From Margaritifera margaritifera (taxonomy: Eukaryota > Mollusca > Bivalvia > Unionida > Margaritiferidae): 64,000 bases of DNA. Location of the stretch: NCBI GenBank assembly GCA_029931535.1, contig JAQPZY010000984.1:639501-703500 (forward strand), read 5' to 3'. A model generated the notes under the pieces. That model was not told where the DNA came from and searched no databases. It was given only the letters and a program-made list of their open reading frames with translations. Positions 1 through 11,500 of the stretch are shown one piece after another. Every line of letters starts with the position of its first letter. The first letter of the stretch is position 1. The position numbers and the translations under genes are program-made.

Positions 1-126
1 AAGACTTCTTCTGATATCTAGTTGGTTGTAAATGAAAATGGTCCCGATGTGACATCCGGTATGGCCAGCACAAAATCTTGTCGCTTCTCATCCTGAATGG
101 ATGGTCATATTAACACACATTTTATG

Positions 127-160
<34 letters not shown>

Positions 161-310
161 CACACACATACATACACATACATGCACATATTGATTAAGA
201 TCCTTGGTCATAAGTATGAAGTCACTTAAAACATAATTTTCCATGGCAGTGTGATGCATAATATTTGAAAAAAGTCTCATCTTGATTAGTGTCATTGTCT
301 TGTACACCTG
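1..310 (+). repeat. Family 1 unit fragment plus (TA)n(CA)n microsatellite
   Basis: Bases 1-115 are part of one ~146-bp Family 1 unit (ACTTCTTCTGATATCTAGTT, then AATGGATGGTCATAT). Bases 123-190 are a TA/CA dinucleotide run that creates a spurious Val/Cys/Tyr-rich open frame on the - strand. Confidence 0.8.
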
Positions 311-540
311 GGCTTGGGGAGAGGGTGGTGTTATTTATTTAGGCATTTGTGGCTTGTGTCTGCCTATGCAGGTGAAGGTGTAAAGAAGTGATGTCTTGCT
401 TGGCTAGCACTACTTGGATTCTCATTATCTTGATTAGTGGCATTGTCTTCTACACTTTGATGAAGTGTATCTGGGTCCACCAGGGCTAGCGGAAGTCAGG
501 TGTTAAATATTTAGGCACTGTGTAGTTTGTGTCTACTTGA
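274..540 (+). repeat. Degenerate direct duplication (~150-bp period)
   Basis: CTTGATTAGTG.CATTGTCTT occurs near 289 and again near 430. Each copy is followed about 50-75 bases later by a TTATTTAGGCA/ATATTTAGGCA block and GTTTGTGTCTAC-like sequence, so the stretch is two diverged copies of one unit. No gene is seen. Confidence 0.55.
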
Positions 541-1739
541 GTAAGTGAGTTTTGTAATGAATTATGGCCTTACTTACCTGGGATTGGAGGTTACGGGTCA
601 AGCTGAGGATGTCAGTGGTGACACTGCTAGTGTTAGATTCGTTGTTTATGTTTTCACACAGTTCAAAAAATCCATTACAAGTCCAATCCATGCATCCACT
701 GCCCTGAATTAAAATGGTATTTGTTGATGGGAATTAAGTACATGTAACTTTATTTTTATGTAAAGTAGTGATCTTGTACACATACCCATGTTACTGTGAG
801 TATTGGTAGAGTTGGAATTTCATCATGATAAGTTCATTCAACTGCTTCAGAGATGAATTGTTGCTGACACGGATAGTGATACTGTCTGGATTTTTTTTTC
901 ATGTGCATAAAATCTGGGATGTCTTTCTGTATGAATATACTTCCACATCATTAATATCCTCTTTGGTGAATCCAGAGAACTCGAATAGACTGCATCCATT
1001 GAAAATTTTCTGGAGTATTGACATTATTAGATTTACTGCTATTTTCTTTGCAGAACTCTGGTAAGTATTTAAAAAAATAATACAATTTTTTATAGCATCA
1101 GTCACAATGAGGCTTCATCAAGAGCATTCAAGTACTTAGATGAACAATATCCATGATGAATAAATCCTAGATGAATGAATAATCATATGATATTCACTGC
1201 TAGCTTTAGGAACTATTTACAATATAAACAAAGATACAATTAACCATACCTCCAATGAAGTGTGTCCTCACACTAAAACAGCAGTGTGTTTAGATTTATT
1301 GCTCTCAAAAATTTGTGTTGTGACTAGATATATGAATGTATTCGACTATATGATGTGTAACTAATAGCATTGATATTATAAAAGCTTCATTGTTGCAATG
1401 AAAATGCTCCTGGGTTTTTTTTTTGCATAAGTAAGCCCTGTATCATACCTCAGTACTTCTTAAAAAATTGCATACTCACACATTCTACCTACAGGAAAAT
1501 ATTTCATATAAGATCTTTTGTAATTAATATTTTTCACTTTTAATACTTCATTTAAATTCCTGTAACTGAATTCTACCATGTCTTATGTGAACTCAGTAAA
1601 CAAACTTTGCAATTAAAGTTTTTCTTTAAAACTTCTACTCTTTCCATCAGCTTGGGTGTCGTCTTTGGTATCCACTCTAGGCAGTTAGTGGTAGGTTTTC
1701 CATTGTAGTGCTTTCCATAGGGTAAAGCCAAGGTAGATC
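541..1739. other. Intronic AT-rich sequence without recognisable gene
   Basis: Open frames here are short and lack paired splice sites. The frame at 825-1064 ends at a good GTAAGT donor but has no credible acceptor and no match to the missing part of NAA25. Confidence 0.5.
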
Positions 1740-2125
1740 AATAAATCCTGATGAATTATTATGATTGTCATAGCTACTAGCATTGTCATCTTCAACGATA
1801 TCATCATGATTACTTCGATATACTTCCCCGTTATCACTAAACCTCCTGACCAAAACGTCATATTGACATTTACATTTCAAATGGATAATGTTATTGCTAC
1901 TAATAGTGCCATGATGGATTTCATGAAAATCATAATTTTACTGATCCCCATAATGGATGGTCATATTTACAAAGGGTTCAACATCTTGTTGTCAATGAAG
2001 TATACCAGACATGGTTTCAACACTCAGCAGCTGAAAGGAAAAAATGGTCTCATTTTTCTTTCCTAGAAATTTGTTTCGCCCAGTAGAACTACAGTCCTTT
2101 CGAGGGACTCTTTTGTTGATTTATT
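1740..2125 (+). repeat. Family 1 decayed unit and tail
   Basis: A degenerate 146-bp unit (AATGGATGGTCATATT near 1951) followed by the Family 1 tail: a GGTTTCAACACTCAGCAG block, CCAGTAGAAC, and CTTTCGAGGGACTC near 2098. The tail matches those at 28200-28312 and 57480-57596. Confidence 0.65.
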
Positions 2126-2393
2126 CCATTTATTGAACATAATTTTTTATTTTTAAGTTGAGCATTTGTCAGAATTTTTCAATTTCTCATTAAATTGATA
2201 CAGTCAAGAAGGATTATCAATTATTGTATCTGCATGTAATATTTATCTTTATTTTATGCTAGGCAGTAAATTACTGGATTTTCCAAGTGAAATAATTGTG
2301 ATATTTAACTGGAGTGAAAAAATATATTTTTTCACTGCCCGTCAATAGACATTGCTAACATTATGACTAAAATTTAAATTTTTTGTAAGACGC

Positions 2394-2480
2394 TTGCGTG
2401 GTGTAAAGGTAAAGATGGCCGCCTCACATCCAGATGAACCGGGTTCATATCCAGCATTGGGCGATTTAAAAAAAAAAAAA
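2394..2480 (+). repeat. tRNA-Val(CAC)-like SINE or tRNA pseudogene with A tail
   Basis: TGGTGTAAAGGT resembles an internal A box, GCCTCACATCC a Val CAC anticodon loop, and CCGGGTTCATATCC a B box and T loop with one mismatch. An A13 run follows directly. The acceptor stem does not pair well, so this is a retroposed relic rather than a working tRNA. Confidence 0.55.
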
Positions 2481-2687
2481 TTTCATTTTGTTTTTATATG
2501 CTGTTTTGCTTTGAATTGGGAAGGAGCATTATGTAACCACTGATATTTTATGTGCAAATATCAACAAAACATAGCAGAACATAAACAGTAAACCGCTGAC
2601 ATTATCACGTGGGATACAGTACGAAATCAGCTACTTCAATGTGTTATACAAATTGCTAGACAACATGCTTGAGCATAAATAAAAAGA

Positions 2688-2800
2688 ATATTTGCTTGAA
2701 ACGAGTGAATAACATATATTTCATCTCATGGGTGAAAAACTTGAGTATTTTCACCCACTTGAAGAAATACATCCATTATTCACTCGTTTCAAGCAAATAT
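2688..2800. repeat. Hairpin element with perfect 25-bp arms
   Basis: The 25 bases starting ATATTTGCTTGAAACG at 2688-2712 are exactly inverted at 2776-2800. Inner sequence pairs too (GGGTGAAAA with TTTTCACCC), so most of the 113 bases can fold. Likely a small MITE. Confidence 0.75.
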
Positions 2801-2928
2801 CCTCTGTATACAGGTTTATCGATATCCAGCCTTAATGAATGTGTAATTTGTCACAAAACCTTAAAAATTTATACCAATGAAAATAAATGAATACACTGTA
2901 ATAGTCTCTTCTCATTTCGTTTTTGGTT

Positions 2929-3170
2929 TTATGGGGTTAATGCAATTCCTCAGCACATGATAGGCTATATATGGTGGTCAGTATATCTGGTGGACTAAGA
3001 ACCCGGGAAAAATCCCGGGAAGAACCACCAACCGAAGGGGAAGAAACTTGCAAGCTTTCTCACATAACCACATTGGCTGAGCGCGAGACTCGAACACATG
3101 CGGACAGAGGTGAGATGGCAGTGATCGGTAAAGGCGAGCGCCTTAGACCACTCGGCCACCAGGGCCCCCC
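2929..3170 (-). mobile_element. tRNA-derived SINE, antisense copy
   Basis: Reverse complement of the SINE at 8568-8816. The tRNA-like head (GGCCGAGTGGTCTAAGGCGC with A box, GTGTTCGAGTC near the B box) lies at the 3170 end; the 3' module (ATCATGTGCTGAGGAATTGC) lies near 2950. Its CAA tail has decayed. Confidence 0.8.
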
Positions 3171-3398
3171 TTTCCATTATGTATGCAAAGCTTGATTTCA
3201 GTTGTTGTCTCATCTACATAAGCATTGGTCAGACAAAGGTATAACTTTGTGGCAATGACTGCATCATCAGCATTAAAGTTTTTTTTTAAAGATGTTGCAA
3301 GTCATATACTGGGGGTGAGGGTGAGATGTTGGGTTCCATAGAACACATTTTATTATGCTTTGTTAATCAAGTTTGAGAAAAAGGTATATGGCAGTTAC

Positions 3399-3620
3399 TA
3401 CCGTATATATTCACGTATATACCGGGTTCAAATGCAAACAACATAGACCCTGATCTGCCGTCGCATAATGCGCCAGCAGATCCGGGTCTATATTGTTTGT
3501 TCTACTAAATTGTCCTTACAAACTGCATAGACTCAGATCTGCTGGTGCATTATGAGATGGCAGATCTGGGTCTATGCAGTTTGCAGTTGGTATCGGATTA
3601 TACGCAAGTATATACAGTAC
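3399..3620. mobile_element. Twin-hairpin MITE, copy 1
   Basis: Ends are imperfect inverted repeats (ACCGTATATATTCACGTATA / TACGCAAGTATATACAGT). Inside are two consecutive hairpins: AACATAGACCCTGATCTGCC...GCAGATCCGGGTCTAT, then ACTGCATAGACTCAGATCTG...CAGATCTGGGTCTATGCAGT. Each loop contains CATAATG or CATTATG. No coding capacity. Confidence 0.8.
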
Positions 3621-5359
3621 TGCAAATAGAGACTAAAACTTGGAATATAGTTTTATTGTAGATGTGTCAAATGATTTTAGTGCCATCTTACAGAAAATAT
3701 ACATCTACAAATAACCTCAAAGAAGACAGTTTTTAGGGAGTGGTAAGTGGAAAAATATGCATCATCAGTGCTAAAATTGGGGTCCAAAAAATGGGAGATG
3801 TGAGGGAGACAGGGACTAGTGGAAAAAATCTGTTGTAAAACAAAATAATAAACAACATGTAAAGGACATATCTTTTGTATCATCAAATACTAATAAAACA
3901 TGTTTATAACAAAGGTTTCCACTCTTTGTACATAAATGAAAAATAATCTACTTCAAAATCATGCAAAATACTTTCTAAAAACTATCGTGTGCTTCTTCCT
4001 TTTGAAAATGAATCTACTGTCTTTTTATGTACACATTGAAACTCAGAAACACTTGTGCCTTTTGTACTCAACTCCACTGCTACAAGTGAGATTCGGGTCC
4101 AGACTGTCAGACAGTTCCAAAATGTGTTTGAATTATTTCTTTGGCAATTCTCTCTTGGCTACATAATATGCCACTTTCATGTATCCAACAAGATTTGGTT
4201 TTCCACAGCTTGCTTCAGTGGGGGTTTTTTTCTCCAAGGGTCAACCTTTCAGCATGGTGCACAGTGCCAGAATCCAGAGTCATCTTCCACAAACCAATCA
4301 AAAGATTCCTGAAACAATCCATTAGAGACTTTTTTTCACTTTCTTAGATTCAGACTTAGCAGGGCCCAGTTTTAACCAACTATTGAGTGTCATCATGCAT
4401 CAGATTAATAGCTTAGCAATGGAGTTGTTCGTAAAAGATCTCAGTCACAGATAATTTTATAAAGTCGAGTTCCAAATGAATACAACTTTTGTTAGGTGAG
4501 AATTATCTAGTCATCAGTTCTAATTTTAAAATCTCTCTGTCCACCACATTTGCGAAACCATGTATATTGGTGGCAAAATAATTGACCAGCGAAACGTTAT
4601 AATATCAAGTTCATCAGTTAATTCCAGTAAAGAACAAAAAAATTTTTTAAAAAACTGATCCATTGGCAATGAATGTTGAATTGCCATTAAACCCTCTTTC
4701 TCCTTCATCAAAGACAAGGTGCTGCATGCTTATGTGGTGTTAGGGCCTTGTGATTTATTCATGTTGTGGATGTTTAGATGTGAATTAATCCACACCCTAT
4801 CAGCTCTTTAAAGGTAATCCCTTTCATTGTCTGTGAGTATAATTAATCCAGTTAAACCAGTGAAGAAGCCTCTAATCTCCCAGCAAGTGGCCGCTTTGTT
4901 TACCTATCAACACTTAGGTGACTAGATTACAAGTGGACAGTGGTAGACAGGAGGAGGGTACAACTCAAAGGTAGTTTTTCACTGGGCGTAGTCTCCAAAT
5001 AATTGGAAATAGCTGATAAGCACTAAAAAGGCAACTTCTGATATAAATAAGCCCTGATCATAATGGATGGAATGGTATACTTGCTGCCTTACATCTCCAT
5101 ATGGGATAAAAAAGAGGAGAAAGTAGGAAAGCAACAATGTGTTTTAGAATTTTCTTCAACTCTTTTTAAGTGAGGAAGAAAGTGAGTGAAATAATATGTG
5201 TCAGAATGTGATGTTGAAAATTTTGAGTGTTCAAATGCTTTTGAATTTCATTAGTGATTTTGTTCATACATGTAAAATTCCTTATTTATGTGGAAGACTG
5301 TAGTGATACACACACTTACATTAAGTTTACTTATTCTAAATGTATTGCTTTTCCTGTAG
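3621..5359. other. Intronic sequence, nothing recognised
   Basis: AT-rich sequence with scattered frames under 90 codons. I found no splice-paired exon, repeat family member or RNA gene. The NAA25 acceptor closes this stretch. Confidence 0.5.
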
Positions 5360-5563
5360 AAAGCCTGGCTAAAGGTCAGGAATATGACCATGAGAATTCT
5401 GGCAGCTGCAGTGATTTTAGGGCGGGAACTTAATGTTGATAACCATGAGAAAAATGGTGTGGAAAACGGTGCAAATAAGCCGATGTCAGAGATTTGTTCG
5501 AGTCTCAAATCCCAACTGGAGGATCACATAGGATCTTGTCAGCGCTGGTCACAAGACCCGAAG
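5360..5563 (+). CDS. NAA25: NAA25 exon (window exon 1)
   Basis: The exon follows a TTCCTGTAG acceptor and ends AAG before GTAATT, phase 0 at both ends, 68 codons. It encodes KAWLKVRNMTMRILAAAV followed by a polar, probably disordered loop with NHEKNGVENGA and then a helix SSLKSQLEDHI. Human NAA25 has a comparable WLRIR helix followed by a loop containing ENGV, which supports the assignment. Upstream phase 0 means the missing preceding exon should end on a complete codon. Confidence 0.88.
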
Positions 5564-8500
5564 GTAATTGTTCCCAAGTTGTGATTGATTTTTAACTCCG
5601 CTGATCGTAAGGCCAAGTGAGCTTATGGTATGGACCTGTATCTGTCATGCATCCTACATTGTGCATGGTGTGTCGTGCTTCGTGCAGCTATCAACAATTG
5701 CTATTTTAAACGTATGCTCAGAAACCACCAGCCATATTTTGACCAAATTTAGCACAGATCATCCTGGCATGAAGGGCTCTCAAATTTGTAGAAATGACAC
5801 CAATCTGCCATCAAATATGGCTACTGTTACTCAGGATAATAACAAACCTTTGAATGATTTTTTTAAAAATTGCTGGACAGAATTTGATCAAATTTGATGG
5901 AAAGCATCCTGGCAGGAAGACATTTCAAGTGCGTACAAATGATACCGATATTCCTCCAGATATGGCTGCCATTACTACAAATGGAAAAGCCACCATTACT
6001 AAAGATTAAAAAACCTTTGAACATTTCTCCCAAACCACTGACGTTACTACATATAGAAAAATAGTTAAACAACAACTTCAAAACCACAGAATAGAATTTG
6101 ACTACATTTGACAGAAAGCATCCAGGAATTACTCTCTGCTATCTCAGAATCCCTCCCTCCTCCCCCCCCCCCCCTCCTCCAAGACAAAAAACCATCTTTC
6201 CATCTATATATTTTATAGATGAAGGCAAGTAACTCTTACAGATGAACTCCTCTTGTTTCCACTAGATGGCCACCTGTATCCCAGATGTAACCAGTTTAAA
6301 CTTTAGCTTGAAGTTGTGAACATTGCCTCCCAAGAATCCATTGCAATTTATATTTAATTTTGACCATCCGGCATTTATTTTCAGCAGTATAGTAAGTTGA
6401 AAGGTTGATATACATTGTATATACAACATTTGCATTTTTCCTAGTGATTTTATTTGTATTTTATGCATATTTTTTACCATTCGTTATTGCCCATGTGATA
6501 TCAATTGGTAACATTCAAGTTTTCACCATTGTAACTATATTGCACTGTTAAAGTTTGATTTATTATGCACTTCTTAGGTTTGTCTCAGTAACATGAGTTT
6601 GCCTATTTGAACAGTTTGTATATTTGCTGTTGTTTGTTTTTTCTTCTCTCTTTCATTACAGAGATGTCAATCAAGTGCAAGAAGTGCAGATGCTTTAAAG
6701 TCATGGATGATAACCATGAGACATGCCTGGCCTGCAGAAAATGTAGCATGTGTGCAATATGGGCAGAAAACATTTTGTCCAACATCTTGAAAAGGCAATT
6801 GAAGGGCTGTAGAAAAAAAAGGGCAGACTCTGGTTTCAGTAGTCATGAATCTGTCATCTTGGACTGTTGAACAGCACTTAGCTCAACAGTTCCTACAGCA
6901 GCAGTTCCTACGCCCAGCAGACTGTCCTGACTGGCCCAGCTGACCAGCCGGACTGACCATAGCCATGATACCAGTACATGGTGAACCAGCATCACATTTG
7001 GAGCTGTCAATCCCAGCCCAACCGATTGCACCAGACCAACATTCCCCAGCTGGACCATGCTCTGTACAAGACATGATTTAGCTGGCTCTACTAGCATATC
7101 TGACAGGTAGAACCATTTTTACGCATGGTGATGATTTGGCATTATCGTTGCTCTACAAAATGCTATACCCCTGGATGCAGAGTGTACAGGACAAGGACAA
7201 TCCACTCTAGACACGTGGGGTGACACGGACTTGCCTGAACATTCTGATCCAACCACTGAAAGGACAGAATTTAGTTTTAAAGTGGCAATCAAAGAGATGT
7301 ACTGAATTTTTCCTCCATCAGAATGCCCCCCTCCACCAGCATTCAATACTTTTACAAGGTCAAGGTCTCAGTGGACGTTTATGATGGTGACGAACATTCA
7401 TCCTTCAGAATTTTACCACAATTGTCAAAACTTGTATAAATTTTACTGGGCGTCTTTTGAACAAAATTTGCGACCTTGTAATTTGAGGTCCTTCTTTTCT
7501 GTAAGTCAGTTGCCTGCAACTTTCTGACCACACTGTTACAAATCACATATTGATGTTTATCATGGAGATGTACCTGGCCTAAACAAGGATATTACTGCCA
7601 TCAGCATGTCGGCTCCACTCTGTTATAAAGTGGACATACAATGCTTAACACCACTTCTGATTTGGTCAGGAACATTGTGTCGACTTCCTCCCTACTTGAC
7701 CTGGTATCTCTGGTGATCTTTCGCCTTGCCGAGAAGGCCGGAAGTGACTATGGTTGGGAATTGGTAGGCCATATTGCCAAGGTAGTCGGTAAGGCTACTC
7801 ACCACATGATGGCAAACACCTAACGGCCTCATGTAATATTGACATGATAAGAAGAGATGCATTCCACCATGTGGCCACCCAGCGCTTCGTCCCTTTTCGT
7901 TCCCACCTTCTGTTTAGGGGTTGAATTGAGAAGGTGAAAAAGCAGGCAGCACAGGAGTTGCCCCTTCAGCTCTCCATGCAAGTCCCTATCTCTGTGCAAC
8001 CCATCAGGGGGTGTACCAGTAAAGGAATTTTCGGCAACAGAACGACCACAGGGGTTATTCTCAGCAACAGTGGCAACCTTATCATAGCTGCAGGAGACCA
8101 TATGCTCCTAACATCTGCATGCAGGCGCGGAGAGGGGAGAAAAAACAAGGTTTCTCCTCCACCAAGCCTTGCACTAACGATCAATGACTTGCCATCCCTC
8201 CAGCCCACTGGCGACTGTCCTGTGGGTACCAGACTCCATCTGTTCCACCAGACTTGGATCAATCAATTTCCAACAAACAATTGAGGCCATCCAAGTCGTG
8301 TCAGAAGGGGCTCCAGATCACATTCATCCAGTCCCTTCTACTTTCATCATCCCCCTTCATGACAGAAATTCCAAGCAATCCCACGAAGGTGGACGTTTTA
8401 CAGAAGGAGATAGAGTTTTTGCTCATAAAGCGGGCAGTGGATGTAGTCTGAAAACCAGACTCCCTGGGTTTCAATTCGAGACTTTCTATGGTTACGAAAA

Positions 8501-11500
8501 CCAATGGAAACTTGAGACTTGTCATAGACTTGAGCAGACTCAATCAGTTTATTACTGCCCTGAAGTTGGGGCCCCGGGTGGCCGAGTGGTCTAAGGCGCT
8601 CGCCATTACCGATCACTGCCGTCTCACCTCTGTCTGCGTGGGTTCGAGTCTCGGGCTCGGCCAATGTGGATATGTGAGAAAGCTTGCCAGTAGCTTCCCG
8701 TGGGTCGGTGGTTCTTCCCGGGGTTTCCGGGTTCTTCCTCCACCAGATAAAACTGGCCGCCATGTATAGCCTATCATGTGCTGAAAAATGGCGTTAAACC
8801 CACAACAACAACAACAACTGCCCTGAAGTTAAATATAGCGACAGCAATGTTCGTCCATCTCTCTGTGTGATGCGACAAATACAAGATCAGTCTCAATGCG
8901 TATTTACATGTATTTATTCACATGGTATCACAAAAATACCTTTGCATTCGGCTATTGCAGGGTAGAGTACCAATTCTATGCCTTTCCATTCGGCCTCAAT
9001 CTCAGTCCTCGGCAATGATGTACCTAGGAAAATTAAGCTTCTGAGCTTGCTATTGTTCCATCTGTGTTCAGAGAAACTCCTCCATTATGCCTGGCTCTTG
9101 TCAGGGATGCTCTGCACAAAAAGGAGTTTAGCGCTTCATTTCTTTAGAGGATTGTGACAGCTATATGGCCCTTCACTTTTGATGGTATACGAAGGGAAGT
9201 GGTGCATTTCCAATGACTGGTGTCACAATAACGATGTCACACCACTCTCCAGCCTCCATCTCCCAAATGGCTAACTTTCTTTTCATCTTTGAAGTAAAAA
9301 AGCTAGCCCCTATCATAATCAGGGGATACATTTCCATGATCTTTGACATGTTCAGACATCATGGAAGAGACAATATTCGCCGCAACAAGGACCTTTCTGA
9401 CTTGTCCAACTTCAACATCCAGGCCACACTCGCTCACCGTTTTCCCAAAATGGAACCTGTCCTGGATCTTGGCGTGACTCGACTCATCTAAATTCAAACT
9501 CTTGCCTTCCACTGCACTGAAGCAGCTACCATAAAATACTTGCTTCCTGATAGCACTAGCTTCAGCTTGCAAGGTGAGTGAGCTGCATGCACTTGCTGTG
9601 GATCCAAAGTACATGCTGTCCATTCCAACAGCTCAGTTGTACTACTGATGGAACCTGGTTTTGTTTCAAAAACAGGTTACCATCAATAGACAACCAGCAA
9701 ATAAATATCCGTTCTCTCTCCTCAGTTGATCCATTGAGAGAGGCAAAGCTTCAGGACCGGTACATGCCTGTACATGCTATCTGAGGCGCACAGAGAATGC
9801 CCACAGTGGCCATCAAAGGCTCTTCCTACTGGTTAAGGCAGGAAAAGGACAAAACCCTACAAGTGCTTGCCGCTTGGCCAAAGTGGTTAATTGATCAGTG
9901 TACTCTGAACTCTCACAGGATCAGGTATGATTCATGAAGAATTCAGCTCATGAAATACGAGCAATTTCATTGAGCCTGGCCTTCAAATGTAATGTCTCAA
10001 TTTGAGACATAGTGGAGTCGGTTGACTGGCTTGCCCAGTCTGCTTTCTTCAACTTCTATTTGTGTGACATGGTCTTGCAAAGGAGAGAGCTGCCCAGACA
10101 GTTACTATGCCCCATTCATGACACCACAACCTCTTCCCTGGGCAAGACTTCGCAATTTTTGCTGGATTCGCCCAGGAAACTTTAGAATGTAAGGCGATAG
10201 CCAGGTGTGGGATCTCAAAGTGATTGCTCTCGCACATGTATAAATGCACGATCTTCAGTTGTGCCTATCTCACATTAGAAGTTCATCCCTTCAGTAGAGC
10301 AGTGATGGTGCTTCTACAGGGGGACATGAGTTGAGGTTGGATGCTCAAGCATTTCCTCTTACTGATTGTCCTAATGTTAATGTCATCGGGCAATGTATTT
10401 GAAGAAGAAATGAAATTTTGTAGTAAATTATGTTTCTTCAAAAGTACTTACCTAATCACATTCCTATCAATCCCTCCCACCATTACCCGCAAATGTGAGC
10501 ATCCTGTTACAGGTTTCACTCAAGCTTAAACTGGTTACATCCAGGATATGGATGGCCACCTAGTGGGAACAAGGGGAGTTAATTTGTAAGAGTTACTTCC
10601 CTTCATCTATATGATGTATAGATGGAAAGATATTTTTTTGTCTTTCAGGGATGGCTGAATTTGGAGTTAGCAGAGAGTAATTATGTAATGTTAATGTGAT
10701 CGGTAAGTATTTTTGGTGAAACATAATTTACTACAAAATTTCCTTCGCATAAATTGGCTTAAAGGTAGATGCCTTCAGATTGATTAAGACTTTATCTGAG
10801 AGTACATTTCAACTATCCTCCCACTCAGTTAACTGAGCAATAGCCTGGGCTGTGACATATAAATCTGGGGTTTGCATGTAACTGGCACAGACAGTGGTAT
10901 TATGCTGTTTTCACTTAAATGAGAGCTCTCCCCGCCAAGTGCTAACGGCTTCTAATAACACTATCTAAGGTGCAGTGAGAAACAGTTCACATGGTATCAG
11001 AATCGAGTCAACAAACAGAGGACTCCTTAGGTCAGGCAGACCCACAACAGTGGGAGATTTTACTTGAAGTTTTCTGCTTTTTGATCACTATGTCAGTAGA
11101 ATTGTGATAGTTAAGAGTGAAACTCATTTTCGACATAACTATTTATATATGAAAAAGATAGAAGCTTTGTTTTGAAAAAACCTTTGTGTGCCGTCATTAA
11201 CTTTGTTTTAGCGCCTAATCCCAGATTGTTGAGAGCTTTATGTTTTGATAGCAGACTTTAATAACACTGAAAAACTAATTGCAGAGTTAATTAACAGGGT
11301 GGAATTTACCTTGTTTGCTTCTGCATTATTATTAAAGATGTTGGCATCTAATTTGATTAGATTTCCATATTTATGCTAAGTGTTAGCAATGAATAACTTA
11401 CCTAATCAACCTAATTATTGCAGTAGGCAGTTTGCTCAAAAATGCATGGAAATAAATGTATTATCTTTTATAGAGATTGTCGCTTAGTATTTATCTTTTT

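Larger units (their letters stand above)
6126..10690 (+). mobile_element. DIRS-type tyrosine-recombinase retrotransposon, decayed
   Basis: Inverted terminal repeats (6126-6315 and 10520-10688) enclose, in order, a zinc-finger/gag-like ORF, a reverse transcriptase and a tyrosine recombinase, the order of DIRS elements. All ORFs carry stops and frameshifts and a SINE interrupts the RT. The RNase H/methyltransferase part between RT and recombinase looks deleted, since recombinase sequence starts about 100 bases after the last RT match. The element sits in the NAA25 intron in sense orientation. Confidence 0.85.

Noticed and set aside
122..307. 61-codon frame rich in Val, Cys and Tyr on the - strand
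   Set aside because: Produced by the (TA)n(CA)n microsatellite at 123-190; the same effect explains the frames at 28957-29243 and 26296-26518.
825..1064. 79-codon frame ending at a good GTAAGT donor
   Set aside because: No credible acceptor, phase does not fit NAA25 window exon 1, and the translation does not resemble the missing NAA25 segment.
8398..8763. 121-codon frame on the - strand
   Set aside because: Spans DIRS RT and the SINE in reverse; a chance frame across two elements.
9303..9623. 106-codon frame on the - strand
   Set aside because: It is the reverse of the DIRS tyrosine recombinase, whose + strand motifs are recognisable.
10649..10701. Exon-like block between TTTTTTGTCTTTCAG and GTAAGTAT
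   Set aside because: It is the right DIRS terminal repeat, matched in inverse at 6126-6200; all frames stop before the donor.
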